Shown: positions 51,239-58,751 of the stretch, one piece after another
Layout: each line of letters opens with the position of its first letter
Position numbering within the stretch: the stretch's first letter is position 1
Assembly (NCBI RefSeq): GCF_040095835.1
Contig: NZ_JBBMFT010000003.1
Span: 62,001 to 126,000, forward strand
DNA: 64,000 bases
Direction: 5' to 3'
Source of the DNA: Flavonifractor hominis
GTDB lineage: Bacteria > Bacillota > Clostridia > Oscillospirales > Oscillospiraceae
The notes under the pieces: generated by a model
What the model saw: the letters and a program-made list of their open reading frames with translations, nothing else
Told to the model about the DNA's origin: nothing
The model's database searches: none
Program-made: the position numbers and the translations under genes

Positions 51239-53668
51239 GTGAGAGATTTGAAGTACGATTTTGCCGCCATTGAGCCCAAATGGCAGAAAAAATGGGTGGA
51301 GGAGAAGACCTTCCACTGCGAAAATCACAGCGACAAGCCCAAGTTTTACGCCTTGGTGGAGTTCCCCTATCCCTCCGGTCAGGGCCTGCATGTGGGCCAT
51401 ACCCGTCCCTATACCGCCATGGATGTGGTAGCCCGCAAGCGCCGGATGGACGGGTATAATGTGCTCTTCCCCATGGGTTATGACGCCTTCGGCCTGCCCA
51501 CCGAGAACTACGCCATCAAAAACCACATTCACCCCGCCAAGGTGACCCACGACAACATTGCGAATTTCACCAAGCAGCTGCATATGCTCGGCTATTCCTT
51601 CGATTGGGACCGGGTGATCAATACCACTGACCCGGAGTACTATAAGTGGACCCAGTGGATCTTCCTGCAGCTCTATAAGCACGGCCTGGCCTATAAGACC
51701 ACCATGCCGGTAAACTGGTGCACCTCCTGCAAGTGCGTGCTGGCCAACGAGGAAGTGGTGGAGGGCGTGTGTGAGCGCTGCGGCTCCCCCGTCATCCGCA
51801 AGGAGAAGAGCCAGTGGATGCTGAAGATCACGGAGTACGCCCAGCGGCTCATTGACGATTTGGACGATCTGGACTTTATCGAGCGGGTCAAGACCCAGCA
51901 GAAGAACTGGATCGGTCGCTCCACCGGCGCTGAAGTCACCTTCAAGGCCACCACCGGCGAGGACATCGTGGTGTTCACCACCCGGCCCGATACCCTGTTC
52001 GGCGCCACCTATATGGTTCTCTCTCCCGAGCACGCCCTGGTAAAGGGCTGGCTGGAGAGCGGCAAGCTCCGGAATGCCGAGGACGTGAAGGCCTATCAGG
52101 CCGCCGCCGCCTCCAAGTCCGATCTGGAGCGCACCGAGCTGAACAAGGAAAAGACCGGCGTGTGCCTGGACGGCGTGAAGGGCATCAACCCGGTCAACGG
52201 CAAGGAGATCCCCATCTTTATCTCCGACTACGTGCTCTCCACCTACGGCACCGGCGCTATCATGGCCGTGCCCGCTCACGACGACCGCGACTGGGAATTT
52301 GCCAAGAAGTTCGGCTGTGAGATCATCGAGGTGGTCTCCGGCGGCGAGGATGTGCAGAAGGCCGCCTTTACCGCCAAGGATGAGACCGGCATCCTGGTCA
52401 ACTCTGAGTTCCTCAACGGCCTGACGGTGAAGGACGCCATCCCCGCCATCACCAAGTGGCTGGAGGAGAAGGGCATCGGCAAGGCCAAGGTCAACTACAA
52501 GCTCCGCGACTGGGTGTTCTCCCGTCAGCGCTACTGGGGCGAGCCCATCCCCATGGTGTACTGTGAGAAGTGCGGCTGGCAGCCTCTGAGTGAGGATCAG
52601 CTGCCCCTGCTGCTGCCCGACGTGGACTCTTACGAGCCCACCGATGACGGTGAGAGCCCCCTGTCCAAGATGACCGACTGGGTCAACACCACCTGCCCCC
52701 ACTGCGGCGGCCCCGCCAAGCGGGAGACCGATACCATGCCCCAGTGGGCCGGCTCCTCCTGGTATTTCCTGCGCTATATGGACCCCCACAACGACAAGGC
52801 GCTGGCCTCTGCCGAGGCGCTGAAGTACTGGAGCCCTGTGGACTGGTACAACGGCGGCATGGAGCACACCACCCTCCACCTGCTCTACAGCCGGTTCTGG
52901 CACAAGTTCCTCTACGACATCGGCGTGGTGCCTACCAAGGAGCCCTATCAGAAGCGCACCTCCCACGGCATGATCCTGGGCGAGGGCGGCGAGAAGATGA
53001 GCAAGAGCCGCGGCAACGTCATCAACCCCAACGACGTGGTGGCCCAGTACGGCGCGGACACCATGCGCACCTATATCATGTTCATCGGCGATTTTGAGAA
53101 GGCCGCCTCCTGGAGCGACAACGCCGTCAAGGGTTGCAAGCGCTTTTTGGACCGGGTGTGGAACCTGTCGGAGAACCTGACCGACAGCGTGGACTACACC
53201 GCCGCCAACGAGAGTGCCATCCACAAGACCATCAAGAAGGTCTCTGACGATATCGAGGCCATGAAGTTCAACACTGCCATCGCCGCTCTCATGGCCCTGG
53301 TCAACGACTTCTACCAGAACGGCTGCTCCAAGGGTGACTACAAGACGCTGCTGCTGCTGCTGTCCCCCTTTGCGCCCCATATGGTGGAGGAGCTGTGGGA
53401 AAACCTGGGCTTCAACACCAACGGCATGGCCTGCCAGCAGTCCTGGCCGGAGTACGACGCGAGCAAGACCGTGGCTGCCGAAGTACAGATGGCCGTGCAG
53501 GTGTGCGGCAAGCTCCGCTCCACCGTCACCGTCCCTGTGGACAGCGACGAGGCCACCGTGGTGGCCGCTGCCCTGGCGGATCCCAAGGTACAGAAGTTTA
53601 CCGAGGGCAAGAACCTGGTCAAGACCATTCTGGTGCCCAACAAGCTGGTTAACCTCATCGCCAAGTAA
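51239..53668 (+). CDS. leuS: Leucyl-tRNA synthetase
   Basis: 809 aa, class I. HIGH appears as HVGH in QGLHVGHTRPY and KMSKS in GEKMSKSRGN. The CP1 editing domain that hydrolyses mischarged tRNA is at about 220-400 (TTRPDTLFGATYM; GTGAIMAVPAHDDRD). Zinc-ribbon Cys pairs are seen (CTSCKC, CERCG). The start is uncertain: GTG 51239 and TTG 51248 both precede KYDFAAIEPKWQKKW, and AAGGAA at 51230 is 3 nt from the first and 12 nt from the second. Upstream frame from 51161 would overlap the promoter. Confidence 0.97.
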   Translation: MRDLKYDFAAIEPKWQKKWVEEKTFHCENHSDKPKFYALVEFPYPSGQGLHVGHTRPYTAMDVVARKRRMDGYNVLFPMGYDAFGLPTENYAIKNHIHPAKVTHDNIANFTKQLHMLGYSFDWDRVINTTDPEYYKWTQWIFLQLYKHGLAYKTTMPVNWCTSCKCVLANEEVVEGVCERCGSPVIRKEKSQWMLKITEYAQRLIDDLDDLDFIERVKTQQKNWIGRSTGAEVTFKATTGEDIVVFTTRPDTLFGATYMVLSPEHALVKGWLESGKLRNAEDVKAYQAAAASKSDLERTELNKEKTGVCLDGVKGINPVNGKEIPIFISDYVLSTYGTGAIMAVPAHDDRDWEFAKKFGCEIIEVVSGGEDVQKAAFTAKDETGILVNSEFLNGLTVKDAIPAITKWLEEKGIGKAKVNYKLRDWVFSRQRYWGEPIPMVYCEKCGWQPLSEDQLPLLLPDVDSYEPTDDGESPLSKMTDWVNTTCPHCGGPAKRETDTMPQWAGSSWYFLRYMDPHNDKALASAEALKYWSPVDWYNGGMEHTTLHLLYSRFWHKFLYDIGVVPTKEPYQKRTSHGMILGEGGEKMSKSRGNVINPNDVVAQYGADTMRTYIMFIGDFEKAASWSDNAVKGCKRFLDRVWNLSENLTDSVDYTAANESAIHKTIKKVSDDIEAMKFNTAIAALMALVNDFYQNGCSKGDYKTLLLLLSPFAPHMVEELWENLGFNTNGMACQQSWPEYDASKTVAAEVQMAVQVCGKLRSTVTVPVDSDEATVVAAALADPKVQKFTEGKNLVKTILVPNKLVNLIAK

Positions 53669-53695
53669 GTCAGACGTGGAAAAGAAAATCCACTC

Positions 53696-53724
53696 TTGAC
53701 ATTTGCGGTATTATCGAATACAAT
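53696..53724 (+). promoter_or_regulatory. Strong sigma-A promoter for rpsU
   Basis: TTGACA at 53696-53701 and TACAAT at 53719-53724 with a 17-bp spacer, 28 nt after the leuS stop. Confidence 0.9.
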
Positions 53725-53796
53725 GATTCTGTTAAAGCCATATCTATGTGGCCCTTTGGCGGTGGAATCCCGCCGCTTCGGAGGGAGGGGAAGTCA

Positions 53797-53979
53797 ATGT
53801 CGGAAGTCCATGTGAAGGACGGCGAGTCCTTGGAGAACGCGCTCAAGCGCTTTAAGCGCAGCTGCGCCAAGTCGGGCGTTCTGGCCGAGGTTCGGAAGCG
53901 CGAGCATTATGAGAGCCCGAGCGTCAAGCGCCGCAAGAAGTCTGAGGCCGCCCGCAAGAATCGCAAGAAGTATTACTAA
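53797..53979 (+). CDS. rpsU: 30S ribosomal protein bS21
   Basis: 60 aa, very basic, sits near the anti-Shine-Dalgarno end of 16S rRNA. It reads SEVHVKDGESLENALKRFKR with the family end KKSEAARKNRKKYY. ATG 53797 follows GGGAGGGGA; longer in-frame starts lie in the leader and do not match the family. Confidence 0.97.
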   Translation: MSEVHVKDGESLENALKRFKRSCAKSGVLAEVRKREHYESPSVKRRKKSEAARKNRKKYY

Positions 53980-53985
53980 GACTTA

Positions 53986-54017
53986 CAGGACCCCACGCCG
54001 TTTGGCGTGGGGTCCTG
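53986..54017. terminator. Convergent terminator after rpsU
   Basis: A 14-bp perfect stem, CAGGACCCCACGCC with its complement, loop GTTT. It lies between rpsU and the stop of the minus-strand gene at 54024 and could serve both. Confidence 0.8.
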
Positions 54018-54023
54018 TTGCAT

Positions 54024-54803
54024 TCACTCTCTTAGGATATCCTCCAGCAGGTCATCCACCTGGGGATAGGCCAATACGGCCTGGACGATCCCAAGCCGGC
54101 GGGCCAGCTGGATCTTTTTGCGGATGGAGCCGGCATCATCGAAGAGGACAAAATGGGCTCCGTTCTGCCGGGACATATAAGTAAAGTAGTGGGCGCACAG
54201 CTCACTGGAGAAAAACACAGAAGGAGTGCGTTCCTCCAGGCGGTGGGCCAGTTCCTCACGGCTGAGCGGGATCCCTTGACCCGTAGGAGAGGGCAGGAAA
54301 AAATCCACCGCCACCCGCTCCACAGCCAATGCCACTCGTTCTGTGCCATACTGTTCCACCGCTTCTTGAAGCCGCTGCTGAAGGGAGCCGCCTGAGAGAG
54401 CCGATGAGATGAGTACCCGGGCAGAGTCGGAAGCGCTGCCATAGGACTCTGTCACATAGAGAGGCCAGTTCCGTTTCCGGGCCGCGGCGCCCAATTCCCG
54501 GACGATTTGGAGCAGCAGAGGTGTGGGACGGCCCTCAAAGTCGCAGATGATGCCGTCAAAGCCGCGGGCCATGCACTCCCTCAGTACCTCCTGGCAGAAG
54601 GGGGCACACTCGCCCCGGCCGTCAAAGCCGGTATTGTCCATGACCATCAGCCCGCCCCGGACCGATACAGGCATGTTGGCGCGGAAGAGATGAGGCCCGC
54701 CGCCCACGCGGTAGGCCACGTGGGCTACGGGAAGACCGAAACGCAGCGCGGCCCGGCTGTCGGCGGGCGGCGCGGTGAGGATGAGATCGGATTTTGATTG
54801 CAT
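54024..54803 (-). CDS. Possible GH18-like TIM-barrel protein
   Basis: 259 aa, no signal peptide seen. The strand-end pattern GFDGIICDFEG resembles the GH18 DGxxxDxE catalytic strand, and PLYVTESYG and VFFSSELCAHYF fit later barrel strands. I read it as a distant GH18-type fold, as in spore-coat or cortex-associated proteins of Firmicutes, but a catalytic role is unproved. ATG 54803 has AGGGGG about 11 nt upstream. The in-frame ATG at 54827 would place the coding start over the divergent yqeG promoter, so it is less likely. Confidence 0.5.
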   Translation of the reverse strand: MQSKSDLILTAPPADSRAALRFGLPVAHVAYRVGGGPHLFRANMPVSVRGGLMVMDNTGFDGRGECAPFCQEVLRECMARGFDGIICDFEGRPTPLLLQIVRELGAAARKRNWPLYVTESYGSASDSARVLISSALSGGSLQQRLQEAVEQYGTERVALAVERVAVDFFLPSPTGQGIPLSREELAHRLEERTPSVFFSSELCAHYFTYMSRQNGAHFVLFDDAGSIRKKIQLARRLGIVQAVLAYPQVDDLLEDILRE

Positions 54804-54819
54804 AGCAGAAGCTACCCCC

Positions 54820-54848
54820 TTGTCCATGGTGTCAGAAGCGTGTATAAT
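54820..54848 (+). promoter_or_regulatory. Sigma-A promoter for the yqeG operon
   Basis: TTGTCC at 54820-54825 and TATAAT at 54843-54848 with a 17-bp spacer, about 40 nt before yqeG. Confidence 0.72.
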
Positions 54849-54886
54849 TCTATGCGGACAAGACTGAAAATAGACGAGGTGCAGTT

Positions 54887-55396
54887 ATGGCAGTTTCCGT
54901 GCTGGCCCATTGGGCGGGCGGGAGTATTTTTGACATTGAGCCCGCCGCTCTGGCCGGACGAGGGATCCGTCTGCTGCTGGCTGATCTGGATAATACACTG
55001 GTACCCTATGGCGTGCCAGAGCCCACTGACGCGGTGCGGGACTGGAGCGCAGCGCTGGCAGAGCACGGGGTGACCCTGTTCGTGCTCTCCAACAACCGCC
55101 ATCCCGCCAGGCCGGAGCGCTTTGCCCGGGCCTTGGGGGTGCCCTTCATCGGTCACGCGGGCAAGCCAAAGCCGGGGAGTTTTTTCCGGGCTATGGAGCA
55201 GATGGGGTGCAAGCCGGATGAGACCGCTATTGTGGGCGACCAGATCTTTACGGATATTTTGGGTGGGCGGAACGCGGGGATATACACCCTGCTGGTGGAG
55301 CCAATCCGCCTGGCGGGCAACCCGGGGCGCTACCTGCGCTATGCGGTGGAGTGGCCCTTCCGCGCCCTGACGAAAAGGAGAACACAGACCTTATGA
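54887..55396 (+). CDS. yqeG: YqeG-family HAD IIIA phosphatase
   Basis: 169 aa. HAD motif I is LLADLDNTLVPYG with the nucleophile Asp near residue 34. Motif II is FVLSNN, and the motif III/IV region is GKPKPGSF and IVGDQIFTDILGGR. Its cellular substrate is not established. ATG follows GAGGTGCAG. Its stop overlaps the next gene's ATG (ATGA). Confidence 0.93.
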   Translation: MAVSVLAHWAGGSIFDIEPAALAGRGIRLLLADLDNTLVPYGVPEPTDAVRDWSAALAEHGVTLFVLSNNRHPARPERFARALGVPFIGHAGKPKPGSFFRAMEQMGCKPDETAIVGDQIFTDILGGRNAGIYTLLVEPIRLAGNPGRYLRYAVEWPFRALTKRRTQTL

Positions 55397-56238
55397 GCGC
55401 TATCTTTGGCCCGGCGGGCAACGCCGAGTCCTTTCCCTATAAATCCTCCGTGGACGCCCCCCGCTGGTTGGCGGAGCTGGGGCTGGACTGTTATGAGTAC
55501 CAGTGCGGCAAGGGCGTCAACGTAGGGGAGCAGACCGCACGCAAGCTGGGGGCAGCTGCGGCTGCGGCAGGGATTTCCCTGTCCCTTCATGCCCCCTATT
55601 TCATCAATCTGGCCAATCCGGATCCGTCCAGCCTGCAAAAGACCATCGGCTATGTCCTTGCCGCCTGCCAGGCGGCGGACTGGATGGGGGCAGGGCGGGT
55701 GGTCATCCACTCCGGCGCGCTGATGAAGCGCACCCGCCGCCAAGCCCAGGATATCGCCCTTAGCTCCCTGAAAGAAGTGGTGGCCGCCTGCGATGATGCC
55801 GGCTTCGGTCATATCGCCCTTTGTCCCGAGACCATGGGCAAAATCAATCAGTTGGGAGATCTGGATGAGGTGCTGGAGCTGTGCACCCTGGATGAACGCC
55901 TGACGCCTTGCGTAGACTTTGGTCACCTGTATGCCCGTTCCCTGGGGGAACTGGAGGGGCACGAGGCCTGCGTACGGATGTTGGACCGCATCCGGGAAGT
56001 GTTGGGGGAAGAGCGGGCCAGCCGCTTCCATAGTCATTTTTCCAAGATCCAATTCACGCCCAATGGGGGCGAGAAAATGCACTTGACCTTTGACCAGGCC
56101 GATTTTGGTCCGGATCCCGCTCCGCTGCTGGCGGAGGTGGCCCGCCGGGGCTGGAGCCCCACTTTCATCTGCGAGAGCGCGGGAACCCAGGCAGAGGACG
56201 CACGGGTTATGAAACAGCTTTATCAAAATTCTCTGTAA
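55393..56238 (+). CDS. Endonuclease IV-like TIM-barrel protein
   Basis: 281 aa, xylose-isomerase-like/AP-endonuclease family 2 fold. Likely metal ligands: His in SLHAPYF, His in VVIHSGAL, Glu in LCPETMG, Asp and His in CVDFGHLYA, His in FHSHFS and Glu in FICESAGTQ. These match the trinuclear zinc set of Nfo, so abasic-site cleavage is plausible. Sugar isomerase-like activity is the alternative. The ATGA overlap with yqeG argues for joint translation; AAAAGGAG lies about 12 nt upstream of the ATG. Confidence 0.82.
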   Translation: MSAIFGPAGNAESFPYKSSVDAPRWLAELGLDCYEYQCGKGVNVGEQTARKLGAAAAAAGISLSLHAPYFINLANPDPSSLQKTIGYVLAACQAADWMGAGRVVIHSGALMKRTRRQAQDIALSSLKEVVAACDDAGFGHIALCPETMGKINQLGDLDEVLELCTLDERLTPCVDFGHLYARSLGELEGHEACVRMLDRIREVLGEERASRFHSHFSKIQFTPNGGEKMHLTFDQADFGPDPAPLLAEVARRGWSPTFICESAGTQAEDARVMKQLYQNSL

Positions 56239-56253
56239 AGGAAGTAGATTACC

Positions 56254-57315
56254 ATGAATCACCTGAAACAGATCGCGGCCAAGCTGGACGAATACGGCAT
56301 CGATGCCATGCTGGTCACCAGTGAGCCAGGCGAATTTTACGCTGTTGGCTTCCACGGTGAGGGCATGGTCATTGTGACCAGAAATGAGAGCCGTTATTTT
56401 ACCGACTCCCGGTACATTGAGGCCGCTGGCAACACGGTTACCGGTGCTCACATCACCATGACCGACCGGACGAAAAACTTCATGGTCCTGGCCGAACAGG
56501 CGGTGAAGGAGCTGAACATTGGCAAGCTGGGTATTGAGGATGGGTATATGACAGTAGCCTCTTATAACCAGTATACCAAGCTGCCCTGTGAGCTGGTGCC
56601 TGCCCAGAAGCTGCTGAACGATCTGCGCGCCTGCAAGGATGAGGAAGAGATCGCCCTGATGGTGAAGGCCCAGGAGATCACCGACCAGGCCTTTGACGCT
56701 ATTCTGAAATTTATCAAGCCCGGTATGACCGAGCGGGAGATTGCCGCCAAGCTCCAGTACGAGATGCTGTGCCGCGGTGCAGACAAGATGAGCTTTGATC
56801 CCATTGTTGTCTCCGGTCCCAACGGCAGTCTGCCCCACGGCGTACCCGGCGACCGCCGGGTGCAGGAAGGGGAGTTCATTACCATGGACTTCGGCTGCAA
56901 GTACGGTGGCTATTGTTCCGACATGACCCGTACCATCGCCGTGGGTGAGCCTACCGAGGAGATGAAGAAGGTTTACCACATCGTACTGGAGGCCCAGCTG
57001 GCCGGTATTGCTGCGGCCAAGGCCGGGGTACCCGGGAAAGCCATCGACGCCGCCGCCCGTAAGGTCATTGAGGATGCAGGTTATGGTGCATATTTCGGCC
57101 ATGGTTATGGACACAGTGTTGGCATCGAGATCCACGAGTCCCCCAATGCCAACCTGCGGGATGAGACCCCCATGCCTGTGGGTGCCGCTGTATCTGCTGA
57201 GCCTGGTATTTATTTGCCTGGGAAGTTCGGTGTGCGCATCGAGGATGTGACCATTTTTACCGCTGACGGCTGCATCGACATCACCAAATCCCCCAAAGAG
57301 CTCATTATTCTGTAA
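56254..57315 (+). CDS. M24 aminopeptidase P (Xaa-Pro)
   Basis: 353 aa, cytosolic. It removes residues preceding proline. A creatinase-like N-domain (about 1-125) is followed by the pita-bread catalytic fold. The metal ligands are in TMDFGCKYGGYCSDMTRT (two Asp), GHGYGHSVGIEIHE (His), AEPGIY (Glu) and GVRIEDV (Glu). ATG follows AAAGGAAG. It sits directly before efp, the common Firmicutes order. Confidence 0.94.
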   Translation: MNHLKQIAAKLDEYGIDAMLVTSEPGEFYAVGFHGEGMVIVTRNESRYFTDSRYIEAAGNTVTGAHITMTDRTKNFMVLAEQAVKELNIGKLGIEDGYMTVASYNQYTKLPCELVPAQKLLNDLRACKDEEEIALMVKAQEITDQAFDAILKFIKPGMTEREIAAKLQYEMLCRGADKMSFDPIVVSGPNGSLPHGVPGDRRVQEGEFITMDFGCKYGGYCSDMTRTIAVGEPTEEMKKVYHIVLEAQLAGIAAAKAGVPGKAIDAAARKVIEDAGYGAYFGHGYGHSVGIEIHESPNANLRDETPMPVGAAVSAEPGIYLPGKFGVRIEDVTIFTADGCIDITKSPKELIIL

Positions 57316-57331
57316 AAGCCGTGAAAAACCC

Positions 57332-57360
57332 TTGCAAATGGGGGAATAATGGGGTAAAAT
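57332..57360 (+). promoter_or_regulatory. Sigma-A promoter for efp
   Basis: TTGCAA at 57332-57337 and TAAAAT at 57355-57360 with a 17-bp spacer, about 50 nt before the efp start. Confidence 0.75.
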
Positions 57361-57412
57361 AGCTTAGCTAAATTTATTGAATTGAAAAACCTTATTTGGA
57401 GGATGAATACCA

Positions 57413-57982
57413 ATGCCTACGATTTCTGCCAGTGATTTCCGCAACGGCGTGACCTTCGAGATGGATGGTCAGGTCATGCAGGTGGTGGAGTTCCAGCACG
57501 TGAAGCCCGGCAAGGGCGCCGCATTCGTGCGCACCAAGATGAAGAACGTCATCACCGGCGGCGTGACTGAGACCTCCTTCAACCCCACCGCCAAGTTCGA
57601 GCAGGCCTATGTGGAGCGCAAGGACATGGAGTACAGCTACAACGACGGCGATCTGTACTACTTCATGGATCCCGAGACCTATGATCTGGTGCCCATCGGC
57701 GCTGAGATGCTGGGTGACAATTTCCGCTTTGTGAAGGAGAACATGGTCTGTAAGATCAACTCCTACAAGGGCAAGATCTTTGCTGTGGAGCCCCCCACCT
57801 TTGTGGAGCTGGAGATCACCGAGACGGATCCCGGCTTCCGCGGCGACACCGCCACCAATGTGACCAAGCCCGCCACTCTGGAGACCGGCGCCGAGATCAA
57901 GGTGCCCCTGTTCATCAACCCCGGCGACAAGATCAAGATCGACACCCGTACCGGCGAGTATCTGGAGCGCTGCAAGGCCTAA
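57413..57982 (+). CDS. efp: Elongation factor P
   Basis: 189 aa, relieves ribosome stalling at polyproline. KOW-like domain I carries the modifiable-loop Lys in HVKPGKGAAFVRTK. Two OB domains follow, with the signature KINSYKGKIFAVEPPTFVEL. The C-terminal GDKIKIDTRTGEYLER is typical. Proline-rich targets in this window include the LCP and GH115 linkers. ATG follows TTGGAGG. Confidence 0.97.
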   Translation: MPTISASDFRNGVTFEMDGQVMQVVEFQHVKPGKGAAFVRTKMKNVITGGVTETSFNPTAKFEQAYVERKDMEYSYNDGDLYYFMDPETYDLVPIGAEMLGDNFRFVKENMVCKINSYKGKIFAVEPPTFVELEITETDPGFRGDTATNVTKPATLETGAEIKVPLFINPGDKIKIDTRTGEYLERCKA

Positions 57983-58139
57983 GCGTCTGAGCGCCTGAGC
58001 GCAGGTGCACAGCAAACCGCGCAGGTGAAAAATAAGGTATTTTTTGCAGAGCGATAGCAGTGTACCGTGGCGAAGGGTACGAGGATGTATCATGTGATTG
58101 GCCCTTCGAGGCCGCCTGTAACGAAAAGGAGAGCGTATT

Positions 58140-58604
58140 ATGACGATTTCTGAGAAAGTCGCGTATTTGAAGGGCCTGGCTGAGGGTCTAGATCTGGATA
58201 CCCAGAAGTCCAAAGAGGGTAAGCTCATCTCCGTGATGATCGGCATCCTGGAGGAGATCGGCATGTCCATTGAGGATCTGGAGGAGAACACTTCCGCCCT
58301 GGGTGAGGAGATCGACGCCATTTCCGACGACCTTTCCGATGTGGAAAAGGCCGTGTTTGAGGATGAGGACGACGATGACGATGACTGCTGCTGCGAGGAT
58401 GAGGACGACGATTTTTTTGAGATCGATTGCCCCAACTGCGGCGAGACTCTGGTGATTGATGAGTCCATCCTGGAGGAGGGCGTGATTCAGTGCCCCAGCT
58501 GCAAGCAGAAGTTTGCGCTGGATCTGTCCGATGACTGCTGCTGCGGTGACGAAGATGAGGATGGCTGCGGCTGCGGCTGTGACTGTGAGGATCACGAGCA
58601 CTAA
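58140..58604 (+). CDS. CD1247-like acidic protein with zinc ribbon and Cys clusters
   Basis: 154 aa. The N-terminal helical part (1-75, MTISEKVAYLKGLAEGLDLD) matches the CD1247 N-terminal domain type of Clostridia. An acidic run with CCC (about 77-93) leads to a zinc ribbon (CPNCGE, CPSCKQ). The acidic tail holds CCC and CGCGCDCEDHEH. With 15 or more Cys plus Asp/Glu/His, metal binding is very likely, but function is unknown. ATG follows AAAAGGAG. It lies 157 nt after efp; that gap holds imperfect hairpins but no clear terminator. Confidence 0.8.
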   Translation: MTISEKVAYLKGLAEGLDLDTQKSKEGKLISVMIGILEEIGMSIEDLEENTSALGEEIDAISDDLSDVEKAVFEDEDDDDDDCCCEDEDDDFFEIDCPNCGETLVIDESILEEGVIQCPSCKQKFALDLSDDCCCGDEDEDGCGCGCDCEDHEH

Positions 58605-58619
58605 GAACAGCTTTGGATG

Positions 58620-58653
58620 AAACGGGCGCCCGCCGGGCGCCCGTTTTTTGTTT
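58620..58653 (+). terminator. Rho-independent terminator
   Basis: An 11-bp stem, AAACGGGCGCC with its complement, followed by TTTTTTG. Ends the CD1247-like gene. Confidence 0.93.
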
Positions 58654-58673
58654 GAAATGACCGGGCACGTCCC

Positions 58674-58702
58674 TTGCGTGCGCTATCGTGCCGTAGTATA
58701 AT
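58674..58702 (+). promoter_or_regulatory. Sigma-A promoter for feoAB
   Basis: TTGCGT at 58674-58679 and TATAAT at 58697-58702 with a 17-bp spacer. The following 50 nt are AT-rich and could hold a Fur-type site, but I see no convincing match. Confidence 0.72.
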
Positions 58703-58751
58703 AAGCTGATTTGATAAGACAAACTTTACTTTTGAAGTTGGATGGGATGTT

